Of a DNA stretch of 64,000 bases, positions 38,511 through 47,719 are shown piece by piece. A program made the position numbers and the translations under genes. The stretch is from Deinococcus sp. KSM4-11. Lineage in GTDB: Bacteria > Deinococcota > Deinococci > Deinococcales > Deinococcaceae. How positions within the stretch are numbered: position 1 is the stretch's first letter; every line of letters starts with the position of its first letter. Under the pieces are notes generated by a model. That model had not been told where the DNA came from. It saw nothing but the letters and a program-made list of their open reading frames with translations, and searched no databases. Location of the stretch: positions 1,387,963-1,451,962 of the forward strand of contig NZ_SSNX01000001.1 of NCBI RefSeq assembly GCF_004801415.1. The letters run 5' to 3'.

Positions 38511-40084
38511 CGGCCGAGGCGGCATCGATCGGCCCCCTCTCCGGGCGGGCCGAACTTCAGACGATCGAACAGACGCTGGCGAACGCCACGGCCCTGACTC
38601 CGGCGGCACGGGCGCTGCTGCACCGCGACGCCGTGTACCTCGCGCTGGATCTGGGTGATGTCGCAGGAGCCATGGCCCACGCCCTGGCCTGCCTGGAACT
38701 GGCGCGCAGCAGCGGGGACGCATCTCTGCAGGTCAAGGCGCACGTGGCCCTGGCCCTGGTGCAGGCGGACTCCTACGACGACCAGGGGGCCAGCACGCAC
38801 TTCGCACTGGCCGACACCCTGGCGCGCAAGGTGGGGGACGACCGTGGGGTGGCGCTGGTGGCCATCAACGCCGCGCACCATGAACTGGAGCGGCGTCGGT
38901 ACCGCGCCGCCCTGTCGGTGCTGCTGGCCCTGATCCAGTCGCCACACCTCCGAAGCCTGTCCAGGCCGGATTCCACGCACCTGAACGGGATCTTCCACAT
39001 GAACTTCGTGGTGAGCGCCGCCGAGTGCTTTATCGCCGGGGATGACCTGGGCGGCGCGGAACCGGCGGTCGAGGCGCAACTGCTGGCCTCTGCGACGTTC
39101 CTCCAGCAGGCCGCGCTGGAGGTCGCGCACACCCCGGTCGTGGACGCAGCCGGAGTCTTCGACGCCCTGACGCGGCATGCCCTGTGGATGGGCGACCTCG
39201 CCACCGCCCGTGATCTGGCCGACGAGCATGTCCGGATCACCCACGCCGCCGACCTGCCCCTGCTGTACGGCCGGGCGCTGCTCGACCGCAGCCGGGTGCA
39301 TGCGGCCACCGGGGATCTGGACAGCGCCATCCTCGACGCCGAACTGGCCGTGCGGTATTTCGGCGAGGCGTCCTCCATCCTGTGGGAGGCCCGCTCGCGC
39401 GAGACGCTGGCCGCCGCCTATGCCCGCGCCGGCCGCTACCGAGACGCCTACGAGACGCAGCTGGCCGTGACCCTCGGCGTGGAGAACCTGTACCGCGATT
39501 ACCACCAGCAGCGCGCCCTGGTGGGCCAGATCGAGCAGCAGGCCCGCGACGCCGAGGTGCGCGCCCAGGCGCTCGCCGAGGCCGCCCTGCGCGATCCTCT
39601 CACCGGAGCGCCCAACCGCACACAGGCCATGCAGGTGCTCGGCGACCTCCACCGCCGCGCCCAGCACGGTCAGGCCAGCGCCATCGCGCTGCTCGACCTG
39701 GATCTGTTCAAACGCGTGAACGACACCTACGGCCACCTGGTCGGAGACGCCGTGCTGATCGAGGCGACCCGACTGCTGAGCGCGGAACTGCGCGAACAGG
39801 ATCTGCTGGCGCGGCTGGGGGGCGAGGAGTTCTTGGTCATCCTGACGGACGTGACCGTGGACGAGGCGGCTGTCGTGTGTGCGCGGCTGCGCGACACGCT
39901 GCATCGGGCGTCATGGGAGACGCTGGCACCCGGTCTGGTCACGTCCGGGAGTTTCGGCGTGGCCGTGCTGGACGGAAAGCACGACATCACGGGCACGCTG
40001 AAGGTGGCCGATCAGGCGCTGTACGCTGCCAAGGCGGCGGGCCGCAACACCGTCCGGGTCGCCCCCGCGCACGACGCCGGCTGA
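38507..40084 (+). CDS. diguanylate cyclase with N-terminal repeat domain
   Basis: 525 residues. The N-terminal 350 residues are alpha-helical, resembling tetratricopeptide-like repeats (MAHALACLELARSSGD; YGRALLDRSRVHAATGD), likely a binding or oligomerisation part. Residues about 370-525 form a GGDEF domain: LDLDLFKRVNDTYGHLVGD, RLGGEEFLVIL (active GGEEF) and SFGVAVLDG. An inhibitory I-site RxxD (REQD) lies 5 residues before the GGEEF, so product feedback is expected. Coupled to the HD-GYP gene by ATGA. Confidence 0.9.
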   Translation: MTAEAASIGPLSGRAELQTIEQTLANATALTPAARALLHRDAVYLALDLGDVAGAMAHALACLELARSSGDASLQVKAHVALALVQADSYDDQGASTHFALADTLARKVGDDRGVALVAINAAHHELERRRYRAALSVLLALIQSPHLRSLSRPDSTHLNGIFHMNFVVSAAECFIAGDDLGGAEPAVEAQLLASATFLQQAALEVAHTPVVDAAGVFDALTRHALWMGDLATARDLADEHVRITHAADLPLLYGRALLDRSRVHAATGDLDSAILDAELAVRYFGEASSILWEARSRETLAAAYARAGRYRDAYETQLAVTLGVENLYRDYHQQRALVGQIEQQARDAEVRAQALAEAALRDPLTGAPNRTQAMQVLGDLHRRAQHGQASAIALLDLDLFKRVNDTYGHLVGDAVLIEATRLLSAELREQDLLARLGGEEFLVILTDVTVDEAAVVCARLRDTLHRASWETLAPGLVTSGSFGVAVLDGKHDITGTLKVADQALYAAKAAGRNTVRVAPAHDAG

Positions 40085-40091
40085 AGGCGGA

Positions 40092-40640
40092 TCAGCGGGC
40101 CGGACGGTCCAGCCAGTCGCGGTGCAGCAGGCCGTACAGGGCGTCATCCGTCCACTCGCCGCGGTGGTCGTAGGCCTGGATGAGGGTGCCCTCGTGCCGG
40201 AACCCGAGTCGAAGCAACAACCGGGCCACGGGCCCGTTGCGGGGGTCGATGCTGGCGTGCAGGCGGTGCAGGTTCAGAACCGTGAACGCGTGGGTCACCA
40301 GAACCGCCCCCGCCTCGCCCGCGTACCCTTGGCCCTGTGCGCTGGGGGCCAGCGTGATGCCGAACTCCGCCTGGGCGCCATGCGTCCGCAGCGCCACATC
40401 CCCGAGCAGCCGGCCATCTGGCAGCGCGATGCCGTACTGCACCCAGCCGGGATCTCCCAGTCGTTTTCCGGTCATATCCTGGATGAGCGTCCGGGCGTCC
40501 GCCAGCCGGTACGGCACCGTCCAGCCCTGGAAGGCCGCCACGGCGGCGTCGTTGCGGTACGCGCACAGAACGTCGGCATCCTCGGGCAGCAGGGAACGCA
40601 GGATCACGCGCGGCCCGGACAGAAGGGCAGGGGACGACAT
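40092..40640 (-). CDS. GNAT-family N-acetyltransferase (RimJ/RimL-like)
   Basis: 182 residues. Acetyl-CoA-dependent transferase of the RimJ/RimL subgroup: RVILRSLLPEDADVLCAYRND, GDVALRTHGAQAEFGITLAPS, AQGQGYAGEAGAVLVTHAF (pyrophosphate-binding Q-x-x-G-x-A region) and NGPVARLLLRLGFRHEGTLIQAYD. Probable targets are N-termini of ribosomal proteins or small amines; unknown. TAGGCT lies 6 bases before the ATG. Convergent with the GGDEF gene. Confidence 0.85.
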   Translation of the reverse strand: MSSPALLSGPRVILRSLLPEDADVLCAYRNDAAVAAFQGWTVPYRLADARTLIQDMTGKRLGDPGWVQYGIALPDGRLLGDVALRTHGAQAEFGITLAPSAQGQGYAGEAGAVLVTHAFTVLNLHRLHASIDPRNGPVARLLLRLGFRHEGTLIQAYDHRGEWTDDALYGLLHRDWLDRPAR

Positions 40641-40646
40641 GACTCC

Positions 40647-40652
40647 AGCCTA
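40647..40652 (-). promoter_or_regulatory. -10 box TAGGCT, leaderless start of acetyltransferase
   Basis: TAGGCT on the minus strand, 6 bases before the ATG at 40640. Confidence 0.5.
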
Positions 40653-40740
40653 CGGGGTGAGGCTTCCCGCCTGCACCTGCGTGTTACCGGTCGCCCCACC
40701 AGACCGTGGGCCAGCCCGCTTGAAGCCCGGGTGGGAAGGG

Positions 40741-40746
40741 TAAACT
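40741..40746 (+). promoter_or_regulatory. -10 box TAAACT, upstream of hypothetical gene
   Basis: TAAACT gives a leader of about 50 bases before the GTG at 40804, which has a GGAGG. A TTGAAG 15 bases upstream is a weak -35 candidate. Confidence 0.4.
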
Positions 40747-40803
40747 CTGGGAACACCACAGCTCCCCGTCACCGACCGTGCCGCCTGTCCCTGGAGGCGA
40801 TCC

Positions 40804-41304
40804 GTGAACATCCTTTTCACGCCCTTTCCACCGCAACTGAGCATGACGTTCACCTCCGCCCAGCTGGCGCGGCTGGATCGCCGCTTCGCCTGCCCCGAGC
40901 TTCTGCCCCTGGATTTGTCCCTGCTGGTGCAGGACAGCGCCGCGCTGCTCAGTGCCGCCCTGTCGGTTCGCACCGAGGAGGGACGCTGGGCCAGACACCC
41001 GGAGGAAGCGTCTGTCCTGCCGAGCGTGGACGAAGCCACATGGGAACGTCACCTGTTGCTCGCCGGTACGCCAGTACACGTCTGCTCGGTCGAGGAAGCC
41101 GCCTTCCTGCGCGACTGGACGGACGGCCTGGTGTACCTCTTCTGTGGCGGCACCCACCTGCGACGCCGTCTGAACCTCGGCCTGTTCTGCGACCGGATGG
41201 AAGTCGACTTTCTGCTGTCCGAACAGTGCCTGGGCGTGAAAGTCCTGCGCGCCCACCGGCTGGAAGCGGACGGCACGCTGACGCTGTGGCGGGTCACCTG
41301 CTGA
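40804..41304 (+). CDS. hypothetical protein
   Basis: 166 residues, GTG start with GGAGG 6 bases upstream. No family is recognised. Sequence parts are mixed alpha/beta (TSAQLARLDRRFACPELLPL; YLFCGGTHLRRRLNLGLFCD; ADGTLTLWRVTC), with five Cys of which none form a clear metal motif and no membrane segment or signal peptide. Composition matches neighbours. A hairpin (41305-41323) follows immediately after the stop, so it is probably a single-gene transcript. Confidence 0.6.
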   Translation: MNILFTPFPPQLSMTFTSAQLARLDRRFACPELLPLDLSLLVQDSAALLSAALSVRTEEGRWARHPEEASVLPSVDEATWERHLLLAGTPVHVCSVEEAAFLRDWTDGLVYLFCGGTHLRRRLNLGLFCDRMEVDFLLSEQCLGVKVLRAHRLEADGTLTLWRVTC

Positions 41305-41323
41305 CTCCGGGGAACAACCGGAG
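41305..41323 (+). terminator. hairpin after the hypothetical gene
   Basis: CTCCGG and CCGGAG pair across a 7-base loop, directly after the stop codon. There is no T-run. Confidence 0.4.
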
Positions 41324-41491
41324 AGCAATCAGGATTTGCGGTGGTGACCCTAACCCGGCCTACAGACAGCGCCGATCGGGTGTGCTGGGCCGGTCGGCTG
41401 ATATCCGGTTCGCGCCCACCTGAACAGCCCATCACCGTCGGAACCGGTGACCGCTGTGAGTTCCTTCCGCCTTGGCACTCCGGGCATCCCG

Positions 41492-41497
41492 TACACT
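41492..41497 (+). promoter_or_regulatory. -10 box TACACT of ychF
   Basis: TACACT gives a leader of about 48 bases with AAGGAG 9 bases before the ATG at 41553. A TTG in frame lies exactly 7 bases after the box but is not taken as the start. Confidence 0.45.
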
Positions 41498-41552
41498 GGC
41501 AGGGTTGCCTTGCCTGGGCCAGGAGGTCCGGCAAGTGAAGGAGTCGTGGATC

Positions 41553-42650
41553 ATGGGATTAGCCATTGGAATTGTAGGACTGCCGAATGTCGGGAAAAGC
41601 ACGCTGTTCAACGCCATCACGCGGGCGGGCGCACTCGCCGCGAACTACCCGTTTGCGACCATCGAACCGAACGTCGGGCGGGTGACCGTACCGGACGAGC
41701 GCCTCGCTGCGCTGAGCCGGGTGTTCACGAAGGGCGAGCGGATACCACCGATCATTCCGACCTTCGTGGAGTTCGTGGACATCGCCGGGCTGGTGAAGGG
41801 GGCCAGCCAGGGCGAGGGCCTCGGCAACCAGTTCCTGGCGAACATTCGCGAGACGGACGCCATCGCACACGTGGTGCGCTGCTTCGAGGACGGCAACGTG
41901 ATTCATGTGGCGAACCGCGTGGATCCCATCGACGACATCGAGACCATCAACACCGAACTGATCCTCGCGGATCTGGCGGGCCTCGAAAAGCGCGTGCAGG
42001 GCCTGAGCAAGAAGGCCAAGGGCGGCGACAAGGACGCGCGCGAGCAGCTGGAGCTGGCCGAGGCGATCCTGAAGGTGCTCGGCGAGGGCAAGCCCGCCCG
42101 CTCCGGCACCTACGACGCGCCCATTCCGAAGGACTTCGGGCTGATCACCATCAAGCCCGTGATCTACGTGGCGAACGTCGGTGAGGACGAACTGACCGGC
42201 GACAACGACCTTGTCATGAAGGTTCGGGAACTGGCCGCCGCCGAGGGAGCGAGCGTCGTGAAGATCAGCGCGCAGATCGAGGGCGAACTGGCCGAGATGC
42301 CCGAGGACGAGGCCCGCGCGTTCCTGACGGAACTGGGCGTGGAGGAAAGCGGCCTGGATCAGCTGGTGAAGGTCGGGTACGAGACGCTGGGCCTGATTAC
42401 GTTCATCACGTCCGGCGAGAAGGAAGTCCGCGCGTGGACGATCCACCGGGGGGAGACCGCGCCCGAGGCGGCCGGCGAGATCCACAGCGATCTGCAACGC
42501 GGCTTCATCCGCGCCGAGGTCATCGAGTGGGAGAAGATGGTCGAGGCCGGCGGCTGGGCGGCTGCGAAGAGCAAGGGCTGGGTGCGCACCGAAGGCAAGG
42601 AGTACGTCATGAAGGACGGCGACATCATGAACGTGCTGCACAACATGTAG
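41553..42650 (+). CDS. ychF: redox-regulated ATPase YchF (Obg-family)
   Basis: 365 residues, the usual YchF length. P-loop [34 protein letters not shown], the YchF NVGEDEL variant of the NKxD region, and a C-terminal TGS-like domain with FFTSGEKE-like [12 protein letters not shown] and [20 protein letters not shown]. YchF prefers ATP over GTP and associates with ribosomes. The start was taken as MGLAIGIVG from homology. The TrmH-family gene begins immediately after its stop with no gap, so the genes are coupled. Confidence 0.96.
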   Translation: MGLAIGIVGLPNVGKSTLFNAITRAGALAANYPFATIEPNVGRVTVPDERLAALSRVFTKGERIPPIIPTFVEFVDIAGLVKGASQGEGLGNQFLANIRETDAIAHVVRCFEDGNVIHVANRVDPIDDIETINTELILADLAGLEKRVQGLSKKAKGGDKDAREQLELAEAILKVLGEGKPARSGTYDAPIPKDFGLITIKPVIYVANVGEDELTGDNDLVMKVRELAAAEGASVVKISAQIEGELAEMPEDEARAFLTELGVEESGLDQLVKVGYETLGLITFITSGEKEVRAWTIHRGETAPEAAGEIHSDLQRGFIRAEVIEWEKMVEAGGWAAAKSKGWVRTEGKEYVMKDGDIMNVLHNM

Positions 42651-43484
42651 ATGGCGCGAACCGTCCACCTGAGAACGCGCACCGCGGAATTCCAGCATCT
42701 GGAGACGCTGCGCCGCAGCCGCGAGAAACGGCACCGGCACGGCGAGTTCTTCGTGGAGGGCGTTCGCGCGATCACGCAGGCCGTGACGCTGGGCTGGCAG
42801 GTGCGGGCCTTCGCCCATTCCAGCGAGCGTCCTCTGTCGGCGTGGGCCGTGGACATGCTGCGCCGGGCCGACGCGGATCTGCACTACACCCTGCCGGACG
42901 ACGGGATGGCGGAACTCAGCGAGCGCCACGAGCCGTCGGAACTGATCGCCGTGGTGCGGATGCCCGGCGATGATGCCCGGCGGCTCGACCCACCGGAGGG
43001 CGCGGGGCCGCTGCTGGTCGTCGCCTTCGACCGGCCCAGCTCGCCGGGCAACCTGGGCAGCCTGCTGCGCTCGGTGGATGCGCTGGGCGGCCACGGCGTG
43101 GTCATCGTGGGGCACGCGGTGGACGTGTACGACCCGGAGGTGATCCGGGCCTCCACCGGGTCGTTCTTCGCGGTGCCCGTGATCCGCGTGGCCAGCGTGG
43201 GGGAGCTGCTGGCGTGGCGGGCGGGCCTACATGAGCGCTGGGGCGATGTGCCCCTGGTCGGCACGGACGAGCACGCGCCGCTTGAGGTGAGTGGGCAGCC
43301 GCTGGACGGGCCGGTGATCCTGGCGCTGGGCAACGAGACGCACGGCCTAAGCCGGGCCTTCCTGGACGCCTGCTCTGCCACCGTGCGGATTCCCATGACG
43401 GGCACGGCGTCGTCCCTGAACGTCGCGGCGGCCGGGTCGATCCTGCTGTACGAGGCGGATCGCCAGCGACGCCTTCCGCGCTGA
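42651..43484 (+). CDS. TrmH/SpoU-family RNA 2'-O-methyltransferase
   Basis: 277 residues. The N-terminal substrate-binding part (FQHLETLRRSREKRHRHGEFFVEGVRAI) is of the type found in rRNA/tRNA methyltransferases, and the C-terminal SPOUT domain has knot motifs FDRPSSPGNLGSLLRSVDALG, LALGNETHGLSRAF and IPMTGTASSLNVAAAGSILLYE. Target nucleoside (2'-O methylation of rRNA or tRNA) cannot be chosen. ATG follows the ychF stop directly. Confidence 0.87.
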   Translation: MARTVHLRTRTAEFQHLETLRRSREKRHRHGEFFVEGVRAITQAVTLGWQVRAFAHSSERPLSAWAVDMLRRADADLHYTLPDDGMAELSERHEPSELIAVVRMPGDDARRLDPPEGAGPLLVVAFDRPSSPGNLGSLLRSVDALGGHGVVIVGHAVDVYDPEVIRASTGSFFAVPVIRVASVGELLAWRAGLHERWGDVPLVGTDEHAPLEVSGQPLDGPVILALGNETHGLSRAFLDACSATVRIPMTGTASSLNVAAAGSILLYEADRQRRLPR

Positions 43485-43513
43485 GCCGGATTCCGGCCGC
43501 GGTGGGCCGGGGG

Positions 43514-43519
43514 TACGCT
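43514..43519 (+). promoter_or_regulatory. -10 box TACGCT of the monooxygenase gene
   Basis: TACGCT, then an ATG of a 6-codon ORF directly after and GGAGG at 43526-43530; the gene ATG is at 43537, so the leader would be only about 10 bases. Confidence 0.4.
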
Positions 43520-43536
43520 ATGTCCGGAGGCATCCA

Positions 43537-45036
43537 ATGACCACAGCGGGAACGGACGTGGTGATCTCGGGGGCCGGGCCGACCGGCCTGATGCTGGCCC
43601 TGTGGCTGACGCGGCTGGGCGTGCGCGTCCGGGTGGCCGACCCGAAACCGGGGCCGGTGCAGGAAACGCGGGCGATCGCGGTGCAGGCGCGGACGCTGGA
43701 GTTCTACGACCAGCTCGGCATCGGTGAGGAGGCGATGGCGCGCGGGCGGCATTTCGCGGCGATCGGCCTGTTCGTGAACGGGCAACGCCGGGCGGCCGTG
43801 TCGCTGCGCGGCGTGGGGGATGATCTGACGCCGCACCCGTACCTGTACATCCTGACGCAGGATCAGAACGAGGAACTGCTGGTCGCGGCGCTCGCGCAGC
43901 TGGGCGTAGGGGTCGATTGGGAAACGGAAGTCATCGGCCTGACCCAGGACGACGCGGGCGTGAGCGTGACGCTGCGCCACGCCGGGCAGGACGAGGTGGT
44001 GCGGGCGACCTACGCCGCCGGATGCGACGGCGCGGGCAGCGTAGTGCGTCGGGCACTGGGGATTCCGCTGAGCGGCGGCACCTACAGCCAGAGGTTCTTC
44101 GTGGCGGATGTGGACGCGACCGGGGCCATCCGCGACGGCGACCTGAACCTGTCGCTCACCAGCCACCGGTTCCTGGCCTTCTTTCCCATGCCCGAGCCGA
44201 ACCGGCACCGCGTGGTGGGTGAGTTCCCACCGGAGCTAGACGAGGGAGCGGGCTTCGAGGCCGTGCGGGCCCAGGTCGAGTCGGACGGTCTGGCCCGCGT
44301 CCAAAAGGTGCACTGGTTTGCCACGTACCGCGTGCACCACCGGGTCGCAGATCACTTCCAGCAGGGCCGGGCGTTCATCCTGGGGGACGCCGGGCACGTG
44401 CACACGCCGGTGGGCGGGCAGGGCATGAACACCGGGCTGGGCGACGCGTCGAACCTCGCATGGAAGCTCGCGCAGGGCGTGCGCGGGCGGCCGGCCGCCC
44501 TGGCCACCTACGAAGCGGAGCGGCGGCCCTTCGCGCTGTCGCTGGTGAACACGACGGATCGGGTGTTCACGACGGTCGTGAATCCGTCCCGGCTGGCCGC
44601 GTGGGTGCGGACGGTGGCCGTGCCGAACGTGCTGCCCCGCGTGATGCGCTTCCGGGCGGCCCGCCGCTTCCTGTTCCTGACCGTCTCGCAGACCCGCCTG
44701 CACTACCCGGACAGTCCCCTGAGCGAGGGCCAGGCCGGGCGGATCGGAGGCGGGAAGCGGCTGCCGTGGATACACGGGCCTGGAACCGACAATTTCGCCG
44801 CGCTGCGGAGCCTGTCATGGCAGGTGCACGTGTACGGCACGCCGGAGCCCGCGTTGCTGACGTGGTGCGGTGGTCGTGATCTGCCGCTGCACGTCTACCC
44901 GTGTGGCGTGTCGGCGCGACGGGCGGGCCTGGCCGAGGATGCCGTCTACCTCGTCCGGCCCGACGGGTACGTGGGCCTCGCGCAGCCAGTCTTCGACCGT
45001 GCGGCCCTGGAGGCCTACGCGGAGCGTTGGCTATAA
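43537..45036 (+). CDS. FAD-dependent monooxygenase (PHBH/UbiH type)
   Basis: 499 residues. Hydroxylates an aromatic or related substrate with NAD(P)H and O2. FAD motif VVISGAGPTGLMLALWLTR at the N-terminus, the second FAD site FILGDAGHVHTPVGGQGMNTGLG with GD, and GCDGAGSVVRRALG for NAD(P)H contacts. A C-terminal thioredoxin-fold extension (about 380-499) is typical of the phenol-hydroxylase/TfdB subgroup. Substrate unknown. Convergent with ftsW; no terminator seen in the 16-base gap. Confidence 0.87.
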   Translation: MTTAGTDVVISGAGPTGLMLALWLTRLGVRVRVADPKPGPVQETRAIAVQARTLEFYDQLGIGEEAMARGRHFAAIGLFVNGQRRAAVSLRGVGDDLTPHPYLYILTQDQNEELLVAALAQLGVGVDWETEVIGLTQDDAGVSVTLRHAGQDEVVRATYAAGCDGAGSVVRRALGIPLSGGTYSQRFFVADVDATGAIRDGDLNLSLTSHRFLAFFPMPEPNRHRVVGEFPPELDEGAGFEAVRAQVESDGLARVQKVHWFATYRVHHRVADHFQQGRAFILGDAGHVHTPVGGQGMNTGLGDASNLAWKLAQGVRGRPAALATYEAERRPFALSLVNTTDRVFTTVVNPSRLAAWVRTVAVPNVLPRVMRFRAARRFLFLTVSQTRLHYPDSPLSEGQAGRIGGGKRLPWIHGPGTDNFAALRSLSWQVHVYGTPEPALLTWCGGRDLPLHVYPCGVSARRAGLAEDAVYLVRPDGYVGLAQPVFDRAALEAYAERWL

Positions 45037-45052
45037 AGGTTCTGCCTCCGGT

Positions 45053-46165
45053 TCAGTCGGCGGGCAGGGCGATCACGTCGGCCTCACTCACTTCCTCGGG
45101 CAGGTTGCGGCGCACCTCCCGCAGCGCGGAGTGGATGATCCCCAGCGCGAGGCTCATGGTGAGCATGCTGGAAAACCCGTAACTGACCAGCGGCAGCGGC
45201 ACGCCCGTGACCGGGAAGTACCCGGCCGCGACAAGCAGGTTCACGACCGCCTGCCCCACGATCATGAACATCGTGCCCGTGGCGAGGATACTGGCGCCGT
45301 GGATCTCGGAGGTCATCGGGCGGATGCGCGCGGCGAGCTGCGAGGTTTCCAGGGCGGTCTGCATGATCAGCCAGTACGCGAACAGGATCATGGCGACGCC
45401 CAGCAGACCGGTCGTGAAGCCCACGGACGCGATCACCATGTCGGTGTGCGCGGCGAAATACGGGTAACGCAGGCCGTCCGGCCCCTGGCCCCACAGGCCC
45501 CCGAAGTTCAGATCCCGGTGCACCAGGCCGATCTGGTCGAGCCCCCGCTGCGCAGTCACGTCCCGGTTCACGTGCCCGAAGAAGCGCTCGGCGATGTAGG
45601 GGTGTTTTTCCAGGTACACGCCGGCGATCGGAATGGCCATCAGTCCCAGGGCCAGCATGAAGCCCGCGATGTTGCTGATCCGCACGCCCGCGCCGTACAT
45701 CAGGATGATGCCCAGCCCGAAGGTCAGGACGCTGGTGCCGACATCCGGTTCCATGAAGACCAGGGCGGTCGTCACGACGATCATCAACGTGGCGCTGATC
45801 AGTTTGTGCTGCACGCCCCGCCGGCTGAAGAACGACGCGAGCATCAGCACCAGCCCCAGCTTGGCGAGTTCGGACGGCTGGAATTTGAGGGCCCCCAGAT
45901 CGAGCCAGCGCTTGGTGCCGGGGCTGGTCTCGGTGCCCACCCCGATGAACAGCACCAGGATCAGCAGCAGCAGGGTGAACGCCCAGAAGGCCGGGCCGAT
46001 CTTCAGGAACGCGCGGGGCCGCAGCCGGGCGACCACGAAGGTCAGGCCCAGGCTCAGCAGGGCCTTGGTGCCGTGGTCGACGATCAGGTCAGGGCGCGCG
46101 GCGGCGATACCGAGCAGGCCCAGCCCGAGCAGGAGAATCTGGGCGATCAGCAGTTGCAGGCTCAT
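45053..46165 (-). CDS. ftsW: FtsW/RodA/SpoVE-family peptidoglycan glycosyltransferase
   Basis: 370 residues, about ten membrane segments. SEDS-family polymerase of lipid II. Signature parts: GTKRWLDLGALKFQPSELAKLGLVL, MEPDVGTSVLTFGLGIILMYGAGV, FAAHTDMVIASVGFTTGLLG and the C-terminal VTGVPLPLVSYGFSSMLTMS. Its immediate overlap (ATGA) with murD places it in a division-cell wall cluster, favouring FtsW over RodA. Start at ATG 46165 set by the overlap. Confidence 0.9.
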   Translation of the reverse strand: MSLQLLIAQILLLGLGLLGIAAARPDLIVDHGTKALLSLGLTFVVARLRPRAFLKIGPAFWAFTLLLLILVLFIGVGTETSPGTKRWLDLGALKFQPSELAKLGLVLMLASFFSRRGVQHKLISATLMIVVTTALVFMEPDVGTSVLTFGLGIILMYGAGVRISNIAGFMLALGLMAIPIAGVYLEKHPYIAERFFGHVNRDVTAQRGLDQIGLVHRDLNFGGLWGQGPDGLRYPYFAAHTDMVIASVGFTTGLLGVAMILFAYWLIMQTALETSQLAARIRPMTSEIHGASILATGTMFMIVGQAVVNLLVAAGYFPVTGVPLPLVSYGFSSMLTMSLALGIIHSALREVRRNLPEEVSEADVIALPAD

Positions 46166-47460
46166 GCGGGGGTCTCCGTGGTGGCGTGGACGAGGGCCAG
46201 GGCCGCGCGGCGGAACGCGTCGCCGCGCGCCTTGTAGTCCCTGAACTGATCGAAGCTGGTGCCGATCGGCGCGAGCAGCACGGTGCCGTGGCCGGGCAGG
46301 GCATCGAGCCCGGCACGGGCGGCGCGCTGCATGGTGTCGTCGCCGTCCGCGCCCACGACAGTGGTGGAGGGCAGTCCCAGCCCGGCGGCGAGGGCGGGGC
46401 CGTCCTCCCCGAAGGCGATCACGCGGCTGACCCGGCCCTGCGCAGCTCGCCGCAGCGGTGCAAGGTCCGCGCCCTTGTCCCGGCCGCCGACCAGCCACGC
46501 GATGGGCGGCCTCGCCCGTTCCAGTGCGGCCTGCACAGCGATGGTGCGCGTGGCGATCGAATCCTCGACGAACTGGACATTCCCCACGCGGGCGACCGTC
46601 TCGAAGCGCCCGGACACCGGCTGGGCGGAGCGGAGGCCACCGGCCAGCACCTCCACCTCCACCGGGTGACCGAGGTGGCGCAGCAGCGCCTCGGTGGCGA
46701 GCAGGGCGGCGGCGGCATTCGCAGGATGAATGCCTTCGGGCAGCTCGGACAGGGGCAGCACCTCCGATCCGTCCACGAGGCGCAGGTGCACGGCCTCGAA
46801 GGGGCAGACCGTCGCGCGGGTGGGCACGTCCAGGCCGGCGGGCAGGACCAGCACATCGCCTGCCTCCTGCCCCGCCGTGATGTTCAATTTTGCGGCGTGG
46901 TAGGCGTCCACCGTCCGGTGCCGGTCGAGGTGATCCACGCCCAGGTTCGTGATGACCGCCACCGGCAGGCGCAGACCGGGCACACGTTCCAGCTGGAAAC
47001 TGGAGAGTTCCACCACCGCGACCTCGGCGTGATCCACCACATCCAGCAGGGGCGGATCGATGTTCCCGCCCTCCAGCGCGTTCAGGCCGCAGACACGCAG
47101 CAGGTGCGCGATCAGCACGGTGGTGCTGCCCTTTCCGGCCGTGCCAGTCACGCCGATCATGGGCAGCGTGGGGCGCATCCGGGCCGCCAGGACGACCTCC
47201 CCGATCACCTCGGCCCCACTGGCGCGCAGTGTGTCCAGATCCGGATGGTCGATGGGCACGCCGGGAGCGGCGACCACCGTGGCGTAGGAGCGGGTCAGGT
47301 CACCGGGCGTCAGGCCCAGCGCCGTGGTCAGGGCCTCGTCGTCGGGACTCGGGCGCGCGTCGAGCCAGTCGGCGCGCACGCCCTGCGCGGCCAGGAAGCG
47401 CGCCACGCCCCGGCCACTGCGGCCCAGACCGTAGATCAGCACCGGTTCGGTGGGATTCAC
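46162..47460 (-). CDS. murD: UDP-N-acetylmuramoylalanine--D-glutamate ligase
   Basis: 432 residues. Adds D-Glu to UDP-MurNAc-L-Ala. The N-terminal Rossmann-like domain has LIYGLGRSGRGVARFL, the central ATPase domain has VTGTAGKGSTTVLIAHLL, VELSSFQLERV, ITNLGVDHLDRHRTVDAY, and the C-terminal part WLVGGRDKGADLAPL and LAPIGTSFDQFRDYKARGDAF. The start is taken at GTG 47460, 6 bases after TATGGT; a GTG two codons upstream (47466) is an alternative. Coupled to ftsW. Confidence 0.93.
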   Translation of the reverse strand: MNPTEPVLIYGLGRSGRGVARFLAAQGVRADWLDARPSPDDEALTTALGLTPGDLTRSYATVVAAPGVPIDHPDLDTLRASGAEVIGEVVLAARMRPTLPMIGVTGTAGKGSTTVLIAHLLRVCGLNALEGGNIDPPLLDVVDHAEVAVVELSSFQLERVPGLRLPVAVITNLGVDHLDRHRTVDAYHAAKLNITAGQEAGDVLVLPAGLDVPTRATVCPFEAVHLRLVDGSEVLPLSELPEGIHPANAAAALLATEALLRHLGHPVEVEVLAGGLRSAQPVSGRFETVARVGNVQFVEDSIATRTIAVQAALERARPPIAWLVGGRDKGADLAPLRRAAQGRVSRVIAFGEDGPALAAGLGLPSTTVVGADGDDTMQRAARAGLDALPGHGTVLLAPIGTSFDQFRDYKARGDAFRRAALALVHATTETPA

Positions 47461-47466
47461 GCCCAC

Positions 47467-47472
47467 ACCATA
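47467..47472 (-). promoter_or_regulatory. -10 box TATGGT, leaderless GTG start of murD
   Basis: TATGGT on the minus strand, 6 bases before the GTG at 47460. Confidence 0.45.
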
Positions 47473-47560
47473 AGCGAAATGCGGACGTCATGGTGAGGAA
47501 CGACGCTGACGACAGTGTCCAGGGTCAGGGCGTGGCGTGCACCGGTTCAGCCGTGGAGGG

Positions 47561-47719
47561 TCAGCTGTCGCTCGATCCGGAGGAATCGCCCGAGTCCCCA
47601 CCCCCGGTATCCTGGCCTCCATCCCAGGTTCCGCCGGAATCGTGGCTGCTACCGGGGTCATGGCGACCGTGGTGGTCATCACCGCCATATCTGTGTTCTT
47701 CGGAAGAACTGCCGCTCAC
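47561..47719 (-). CDS. Gly/Ser/Asp/His-rich ORF overlapping the membrane ORF (GTGA)
   Basis: 52 codons from GTG 47719, low-complexity and acidic, ending QDTGGGDSGDSSGSSDS. It overlaps the stop of the upstream 50-codon membrane ORF as GTGA. The combination of a membrane segment and a Gly/Ser/Asp/His-rich tail suggests one original protein split by a frameshift, or two coupled ORFs. No family recognised. It was too short to be obvious on length alone. Confidence 0.35.
   Translation of the reverse strand: MSGSSSEEHRYGGDDHHGRHDPGSSHDSGGTWDGGQDTGGGDSGDSSGSSDS

Noticed and set aside
40778..40807. GTG-initiated 9-codon ORF with TGA overlapping the GTG at 40804
   Set aside because: There is no -10 box in leaderless position, and GTGA overlaps of short ORFs arise often by chance.
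41505..41552. In-frame TTG exactly 7 bases after TACACT that would extend YchF by 16 residues
   Set aside because: All YchF proteins start with [16 protein letters not shown], and a good AAGGAG precedes the ATG at 41553.
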